This document shows, one piece after another, positions 57,813 through 64,000 of a DNA stretch of 64,000 bases. A model generated the notes under the pieces. The model worked only from the letters and a program-made list of their open reading frames with translations. It was not told the DNA's origin and ran no database searches. Source of the DNA: Edaphochlamys debaryana (lineage: Eukaryota > Chlorophyta > Chlorophyceae > Chlamydomonadales). Each line of letters opens with the position of its first letter. Within the stretch, counting starts at the first letter, position 1. A program made the translations under genes and the position numbers. The DNA lies in the NCBI GenBank assembly GCA_016858145.1, contig JAEHOE010000007.1, positions 1,116,001-1,180,000 on the forward strand, in the 5' to 3' direction.

Positions 57813-58827
57813 GGCCTAGGGGGTGGGGGGATGGAGGGGTGAGGGCAAGCAAGGGAGGGGACAGGGGGGCGGAGAGGGGGTGGAGAGGCGGTGTGAAGGG
57901 GATGGAGAGGTGGAGGGGTGGGGGCCGTGGCGCCGGTGGCGCCCATCGCTTCTGATGAGGGGAGGTGTCGAAGGGGGTGGCAGGGGTTGGAGCAAGGTCA
58001 GGGCCATGGCTTGTGGAGGACGGGGTGGAGGGTTGAGGGAGGGGCTCCGGAGGTGGGAGGCCGGAGGGGAACGGCTTGACTGCCCCCATCGCCCATCGCC
58101 CATCCCCCATAGGATAGTGTGGTGGACGCGTGGTCAAGGAAGCGCATAACGCGTGAAGGGGACTTCATCCAAGCGGCCAGCGGAGGAATGCGGCGGGTCA
58201 CCGGGCGTCGTCAACCGCTCAGTCGTTAGCGTTACGAAGGGTGCGGAGGTGCTCTTTGTCAGGGAGTCCGAGGGAAGTCGGCTTGCGGCGGCCTCGGCAG
58301 TGCCGGCTGCACTGCACTGCGTATTCTGCTCCACCCGAGCGCTGCACCCGCGCTCACTGCTGCAGCGCAGGTGTAGCAGAGACGGCCGCGCAGCCAGCGT
58401 TGCCGCGGCCGCGCAGCCAGCCAAGGAACAGGTGCGTGCAGCAGGTGCATGTCGGCCCGTTCCTCCCGCTGCTGCGCCAGACCATGCGCACCGTTGGCAG
58501 GCGTCCCCCAGGCAACCCTCAACCGTCAACCGTCAACGGATGGGCGTCGAGCATGGGCACTGACGTCAGCAGGCCCGGCATCCCCGGCACCGCACTCGGA
58601 TGCATGGTTAGACCTCGGGCAGGGGCGCCCAACCCCTGGGGACAAGTGGAAGCGTGTGCAGATACAGCTTGAGCCCATGGTCGGTCCGACTGTCGGGCTG
58701 CCCGGCTGGGTTGTGCTCCTGCACGGTGGAGGCCACCCAGACGTCGAGGTCCGACGCGTCTCAGCGTAGGGCCCCGACGTCTGGGTGGACTCCACTGTGC
58801 AGGAGCGCAACCCAGCCGGGCAGCCCT
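57813..58827. other. Intergenic with hairpin, 3' of phosphoglycerate mutase
   Basis: About 1 kb between two minus-strand genes. It holds the inverted repeat at 58695-58826 and a short CAACCGTCAA run near 58516-58540. A last coding exon of the mutase might lie here if the final donor at 58926 is used. No independent gene is supported. Confidence 0.45.
58695..58826. repeat. Near-perfect inverted repeat (52-bp arms, 28-bp loop)
   Basis: Arm 1 (58695-58746) and the reverse complement of arm 2 (58775-58826) differ at 3 of 52 positions, and at least one of these would be a G:U pair in RNA. The arms begin gggctgcccggctgggtt and end gacgtcg. The element sits at the 3' end of the phosphoglycerate mutase gene. 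It could be a small foldback element or a small-RNA hairpin precursor. Confidence 0.85.
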
Positions 58828-61800
58828 TTACCGCGGTAGCACAACCGCGCATCCCCCACCCAAAACCCCACCCCCTACCCCCCAATTTCCCGTCCCCCCA
58901 GCCCCCGTGCCCCAGCCCCCACCCACCTGCAGCAGCGCCGCCAGCGCCCGCTGCCCCGGCGCCTCCGCCGCCGCCTCCGCCAGCGCCGGCCCCGCCGCCG
59001 CCTCCCCCGCCGCCACCCCGCGCTCCATCTCCGGCGGCCCCGCGGGCGGCGGCAGCAGGGTCAGGTCCAGGGGGGGGCGGCCGAGCAGGGCCGCACCGAT
59101 GTAGTAGCTCCGGATGGGGCGTAGCTAAGGAGAAGGAGGGGAAGGAGGGCAAGGGAGGGGGCGGAGTGGGTTTCAGGGGAGGCGGTTTCAGGGGGAATGG
59201 GAGGCGGATGGCGAGGCATAGAGTTGATGTGGACAGCGCCGTACGTGCTACGGACCCGTACGGCACCTGCTCGTCCATCTCGTACACCAGGGGCGTGCCG
59301 GTGGGGATCTCCAGCTTCATGATGTCCTGCAGATCCAAGGGGGAGGCGGACGGGGAGGGGGCAGGGGCAGGGTTGAGGGTTGAGGGCGGAGGCGCCGGGG
59401 GTCTCTGGGCTCCGCCCATCCCCGCCCAGGGCCATGGCACGCCCATCCCCGTCCACACCAACCCAAGCAGGCACCCGCACAAGCTTCTTGAGCTCGCTTC
59501 ACTCATGACCAACATCAGAGGGTCAGCACATACACCAACCTCTTCAGTGATACGTACATGGGGCGTGGGCCCCGCTGGGTTCACGGGCCTCCCAAACTAG
59601 CAGCACAGGATCCCCATCGTTATTAACATCAGAGGGTCAGCACTCACACACCAACCTCGTCGCTGAATCCGTCAATGGGGCCCGTGGCTCCGCTGGGTTC
59701 ATTCACGGTCCTCCTTACTAGCAACAAAAGATACTATATCACTTACAAGTCTGCTATCAAGTACGCACCTCGTCGCTGATTCCGTCCAGGTGTTTGACGA
59801 TGCCCCGCAGCGAGTTGCCGTGTGCCGCCACGAGGGGCCGCCGCCCCGCCGCCAGCGCGGGGGCGATGGTGGAGTGCCAATAGGGCAGGCAGCGGGCCAC
59901 ACAGTCCTGGGGTGGGGGGTTGGGGGGTAGGGGTTTGGGGGCTGGGGGTTTGGTGGCTGGGGGGCGGAGTTTGGGCCTACCCCCGCGCCCCACCCACTGC
60001 ATGCTCAGCCGCTCGTCCTCGCTCAGCAACACGCGACCCCGCAACTTCCTCGGCGGTACGGCACACAACTACACAACGTCAGCTCCCTTCACAGCGCTGC
60101 AGCGAGACCTTTTTGGCGCATGCAACAGCAAGGGGGAACGGCGGTCGCAGGGCCCTGCTCGCCGTCTCCATGATGTAACACATGGAAGAAGACTCGCTCC
60201 CGCACACTGAAGATTCATCGCAGCATGCCGGCCGTCAGCTGCCGAGGTTTGACTGGGCCCAGGATTATTGCGGCCGGGCCGGATGCCCCGGGTGCTGATG
60301 TTGCTGGTCCCTGGCCTCGCAAATCCAACCACCCAACCGCCCAACGGCCCAACCGTCAACCACCCAACCGGGCAACCACCTTGAGGCTCTCCGTGGCGGG
60401 CAGCTGCTCGGGGGTGAGGTCGGCGTAGCGGGGGTCGTGGCGGGGGTGGCGGGGGTCGGCGGGGTCCAGGGGGGGTGGGGGGGTGGCGTAGCTGCGCCGC
60501 CAGATGTGCACCTGTGGTGGGGTGGGGGAGGGAGAGGGGGAGGGTGTTTGTCGCTGAGCGGGATCGCGCCGACGCCAGGGGGGTGGGAAGGGGGGGAGAG
60601 GGCGGGGGGCAAGGTAAGGTGGGAAGGGATCCGGAAGGGGGGCCCGTCGGGCAGGCGCAGGGCAGCTTGAGAGGTACGACACGTACGGTACGAGACGTAT
60701 GGTATGACACGTACGAGACAGGCAAGCGCATACCGGCACCGCCCCGTGACCGGTCCCACACATCCCAGACCCCCGCGTGTGCATGTACGGCAGGCACGAG
60801 ATCGCCGTACGATAGATCGAGGCGCTGCCGCACAAGAAGCGAACGGAATGCAGGGGCAGGGGCCCCCGTTCGCTGCTCACCTGCTCCTCGCCGTGCTTGG
60901 CGGCGGTCTCCGCCTTGTTGAGGCCCTGCAGTGCGCCGTAGTGCCGTTCGTTGAGGCGCCAGCTCTTGCACTGGGGGGGAGGAAGAGGGGGAAGGAGGGT
61001 ATGAGGCGGGGAATGTTATCCCCGCGGTCCACGTGCCGTCCTCGTCCCCCTCTCTCCCCCTCCCCTCCCCCCCACCTCGTCCACGTGCAGCCGCCCCACC
61101 CCCTCCAGCGCCAGGTGGGCGGTGCGCACCGCCCTCACCAGGCGGGAGGTGAAGCAGAGGTCGGGGGGGAGGCCGTGGGCGGAGAGGAGGCAGCCGGCGG
61201 CTGTGGCCTGGCGCCGGCCCTGAGGGGGGAGGGAGGAGCGAACGGGTGGGCCCGCATCGTTGAGCCTGGGCATGGAGCCATGGGTGTCGACCGCCGCCCC
61301 GCCGCACCCGGGTCTTGGCCCTTGGCCTGCTTGCCGTCTCCGCCGCCCCCGCCCCACCCCGCTGCTCTCATCTTTCCTCCCCCTCCCGCCTCCCTTCCCG
61401 TCGCCTCCCCTGCGCCTCCAGGCTCCGTTGCCCTGACCTTTCCCCCCCCCCCACGCACACACGTCCGCCCTCCCAGGCTCATGCGAGCAGCCCTTCACAC
61501 GTCCGCCCTCCCCGCCCTCCGCAAACCCCACGCCTTGCTCAGCCCCGCCCATCCCCCCCTTCCCTCCTTCCCCATCCCCCTCCCTCCCTCCTCCTCCCCC
61601 CCCTCCTCTCCCCCTCCCCTCGCCCCCCTTCCCCCCCCCCACCTGCTCCGTCAGCTCCTCGTCCGTCCACCCCCCTCCCCTCCCCCTCCCCCTCCCTCCC
61701 TCCCTCCCCTCCCCCTCTCCCCCCACCTGCTCCGTCAGCTCCACGTCCGTCCACCCCGTGAAGCGGTTGGCAAGGTTCCACACCGACTCGCCGTGGCGCA

Positions 61801-61993
61801 GCAGCACCAGCACACGGGGGGGAGGCGGAGGGCGGGGGGGGATCGCGCTAGCGCTGGGGCTAGAGTCGGGCGCAGCTGCAACGGCGGCGTCGTCACGGCC
61901 GGGGCCGGGCGCAGCAGCGACGCCGCGGCTGGCAGCAGCGGCAGCGGCGGTGGCGGTGCCGACCCGGGGCTCGCGGGGCTCCGGCGGTGCCAT
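58828..61993 (-). CDS. 2,3-bisphosphoglycerate-dependent phosphoglycerate mutase
   Basis: Seven exons (61727-61993, 61076-61219, 60881-60970, 60380-60511, 59769-59906, 59267-59326, then 58927-59124 reading on to a stop at 58828) give about 375 residues. The enzyme interconverts 3- and 2-phosphoglycerate through a phosphohistidine. All signatures are present: [10 protein letters not shown] (His67), [29 protein letters not shown] (Glu145), and [18 protein letters not shown] (His240), followed by [14 protein letters not shown] 60-residue Ala/Pro-rich N-terminal extension precedes the domain; it might target an organelle but is not a clear transit peptide. A C-terminal Ala/Glu extension follows. 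The end is uncertain: CAG|GTGGGT at 58926 could splice to an unseen exon. An intronic copy of the exon 1 end lies at 61641-61673. Confidence 0.88.
60675..60716. repeat. Three 14-bp TACG-rich tandem units
   Basis: tacgacacgtacgg, tacgagacgtatgg and tatgacacgtacga lie end to end in an intron of the phosphoglycerate mutase gene. The units are rich in palindromic CGTACG. Confidence 0.8.
61641..61673 (-). other. Intronic copy of the exon 1 end and donor of the mutase gene
   Basis: 33 bases match 61725-61757 with one mismatch (encoding WTDEELTEQ instead of WTDVELTEQ) and include a duplicate donor CAG|GTGGGG. The two donors are 84 bp apart and the sequence between is open in frame, so use of the inner one would insert 28 residues. 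Confidence 0.85.
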
Positions 61994-62324
61994 ACCGGTA
62001 ATCGTATCGGCTGCTGTGGGCTCAATTTGGGCTCAGTAGCTAAGGCTTGGGCTGCGCGTGGGCTCGCGCGAGGTGATAGGACGCAGCAGGGGCAGGCGCG
62101 CGAGCGAGCAATGCGTGGTTCCGATGCGGTCGCCCGCACTCCACACTTCCGCAAGCGCCACTGCCCGCGGCCCCTGCCATGCCTCCGCCCCCCCGCCCCC
62201 GTCCCCACTCCCCAGCCCGCCGGGCCCTCCGCCAGGCTAGCGCCTACCTCGCGTACCCTGCGCCAGACGGCCCTCCCCCCAGCACCCTCCCTCCTCCGGA
62301 CCCCAACTGCCGCCCTGCCGGGCC
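61994..62324. promoter_or_regulatory. Promoter region of phosphoglycerate mutase
   Basis: 331 bp between the mutase start and the stop of the next minus-strand gene. It should hold the mutase promoter/5' UTR and that gene's 3' UTR. No specific site was recognised. Confidence 0.4.
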
Positions 62325-64000
62325 CTAGGCCCCCTCCCCTGCCCCCTGCACTCCCTCCTCCGCATTCTCCTCCCCGTCCGCTGACCACGCAGCCTCATCA
62401 TCCTCCTGTTGGGGGTGGGACGGGCGGGAACGGCAGGACCAGCAACACGACCATTGCTGTGGAGAAGAGAGGGGAGAAGGCAAAGTCGTGCCGTCGCTTG
62501 CCGACCCCTCCCCACCGCCCCTGACGACCCAGGCTTTCCCCGACCCCCCCGACCCCACCTGCTCCTCCCCCCCTTCCCTCATGGCTCCCAGCAACCTCAG
62601 GAGGTCGGGCGGGGGCGGACGAGAGGGGTCGCGGTACAGTCTGTGCAGGGGGGGGGGCGCGGTCAGGTGCAGGCCAAGGCAGGCGAGGCCGGGGGATGCT
62701 ACACCCCCGAATCACCTCCATCCCACCGAGCCCCCTGCCGCCCCACGCGGCGCCACCCACCTGAACACACGGGGCGCCCGAAGCGACAGCCCGGGCCCGC
62801 CTGCGCCAGCCTGCGCCCCTGCCGCCGCCGGCGCCGGCTGCTGCTGCTGCCCCCCCATCTGCACGCTCCCGCCGCCGCCCCTGGCTAAGGCGCCGGCCCG
62901 GCCGTGTCCCGCCACCGGCTCCCCCGGCCCCCCCGCCGGGTCGTGCTCGTCCCCCCCCTGGGCGCCCACGTAGTGTCCCCAGCACCCGTGCCCGTCCGAG
63001 TAGCCCTGGGGGGGGGGGGAGGAGCGTAGGGAGGGGCGGGACATGCCAGGTAAGACGGGCTCGCGCACGTGAGGGCAGAGAGCCCTTCCCCCTCCCCTGC
63101 AGCTCTTCAACGGAGCCTCCCCTGCCTCCCCCCCTTCCGTAGCTCACCCGGTAGAGCAGGGCGAAGGGCACCGTGACGCAACGGCGGGTCAGCAGCCACT
63201 CGCCACTACCCGGCTCCACCCTGTTGAGGGGGGGGGAGGGGGGACGGAGGAGCGCGGAGGGCGGTCAAGGGTACGCAGCGGGCTCCGATCAGGAAGCATC
63301 CGGGCGAAGATGAGGCAAGGGACTGGGGTTGGGGCAGCGGCTTTGAGGAGGCCCCCCGCGCGCAGTCACTCGAGCAAAGTTCCCTCCTTCCCCCCCGGCC
63401 CCCACCAGCCGCTCAGCCGGAACTCCTCCGCCTCCGCCAGCGACGCAGCGCCCGTGCCGCCGCCCCGCCTCAGCATCAGGTCGTAGCCGCCGCCCTGCAC
63501 GGGTGTGTGGTACGGCAGCGGTGCGGTGCAGCGGTACGGCAGGGGTCCGGCCGGAAGGGACTTCTGCCCTATCACTCCCTAGGCGGTCCTTCCCAGGCCG
63601 AAAGCACCTTCCTCTGTTGAGGCATTGAGCCACCAGACCCGACTTGCACCCCGCTCCTCTCGAGCCATAGCAGTCGCCCATCACCGTTCCTGCCCGCGCT
63701 CTCCTCAGTCCGGCGCCGGATCCCCTCTATCACCGCAAGGCCTGAGATACTTGCAGCGGTGCTCCAGGAGTCCATATTAGTGCGGTCGCCAGCTCCCCCC
63801 GTGCCAAGCTGGTTCCCTCCCAGCCGCCCGCCACCCACCAGCAGCTCGATCACCAACCGCCCACCGCCGCCCGCCCGCCCCGTACCGCCCTCCAGCGCCA
63901 CCAGCGCCGCCGCCGTACCGCCCAGCGGCCGCCCGTCGGGACCCATAAGCGGCACCGACCCGCCGCCGCCGCCGCCACCCCTGCCGCCGCTGCCAGGGCC
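62325..64000 (-). CDS. Unidentified gene, 3' part only (runs off window end)
   Basis: Exons read on the minus strand: 63839 to the window edge (GPDGRPLGGTAAALVALEGG, RLVIELL), about 63405-63494 (YDLMLRRGGGTGAASLAEAEEF), about 63155-63222 (VEPGSGEWLLTRRCVTVPFALLYR), about 62760-63008 (GYSDGHGCWGHYVGAQGG, Gln/Ala/Gly-rich, ending RAPRVF), about 62555-62645 (RLYRDPSRPPPPDLLRLLGAM) and a short acidic last exon ending at 62325. Most junctions are in phase; the junction between LLYR and GYSDGHG is not with canonical sites, so one boundary is wrong or a base is miscalled in the C-run. The family is not recognised. The 5' end lies outside the window. Confidence 0.5.

Noticed and set aside
58153..58563. 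136-codon plus-strand frame 3' of the mutase gene
   Set aside because: Antisense to a gene flank, overlaps other equally long frames, and shows no domain or conserved motif.
63138..63165. tRNA-like A box (gtagctcacccggtagagca)
   Set aside because: No B box (GGTTCGANNCC) or cloverleaf follows, and the minus strand encodes the LTRRCVTVPFALLYR exon and its GTGAGC donor; the match is coincidental.

Overview
The window is nuclear DNA of a flagellated green alga, most likely in the Chlamydomonadales (Chlamydomonas/volvocine type). The grounds are very high GC, genes broken into many short exons with GT-AG and frequent GC-AG introns, alanine/glycine/proline-rich linkers, TGTAA used as a probable polyadenylation signal, and two intact genes for conserved ciliary proteins. 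Species cannot be fixed from the sequence alone. Exon models below were built by hand: each junction was checked for donor, acceptor and reading-frame phase, and against remembered features of the family where one is known. CDS spans run from first to last coding base and include introns.

Layout. 25-4485 (-): a 14-exon 2-oxoglutarate/Fe(II) oxygenase. 4912-6713 (+): a small STI1/Hip-motif protein, divergent from it. 7544-9691 (-): a polytopic membrane protein of unknown function. 10761-15955 (-): CFAP61 (FAP61), a calmodulin- and spoke-associated-complex protein of the axoneme. 16360-32884 (+): CEP290, the ciliary transition-zone coiled-coil protein, about 47 exons and about 2,480 residues. 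CFAP61 and CEP290 start head to head across 404 bp. 33723-35298 (-): PDX2, glutaminase subunit of pyridoxal-phosphate synthase, convergent with CEP290. 35544-37512 (-): a Rossmann-fold protein resembling ketopantoate reductase.

38.0-56.7 kb is a young segmental duplication. It holds three tandem minus-strand genes for a secreted GDS-motif acyl-esterase-like protein (PC-esterase fold, as in NXPE C-terminal and plant TBL proteins). An intact UBC9-like SUMO-conjugating E2 gene lies between copies 1 and 2, and a second, internally deleted E2 copy (pseudogene) lies between copies 2 and 3.

57.0-64.0 kb (-) holds an alanine-rich ORF of unknown function, a cofactor-dependent phosphoglycerate mutase, and the 3' part of an unidentified gene that runs off the window.

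The most notable points are the divergent ciliary gene pair, the esterase/E2 tandem array, intronic copies of neighbouring exon ends (one of which supplies an in-frame alternative donor), and a near-perfect 52-bp-arm hairpin beside the phosphoglycerate mutase gene.
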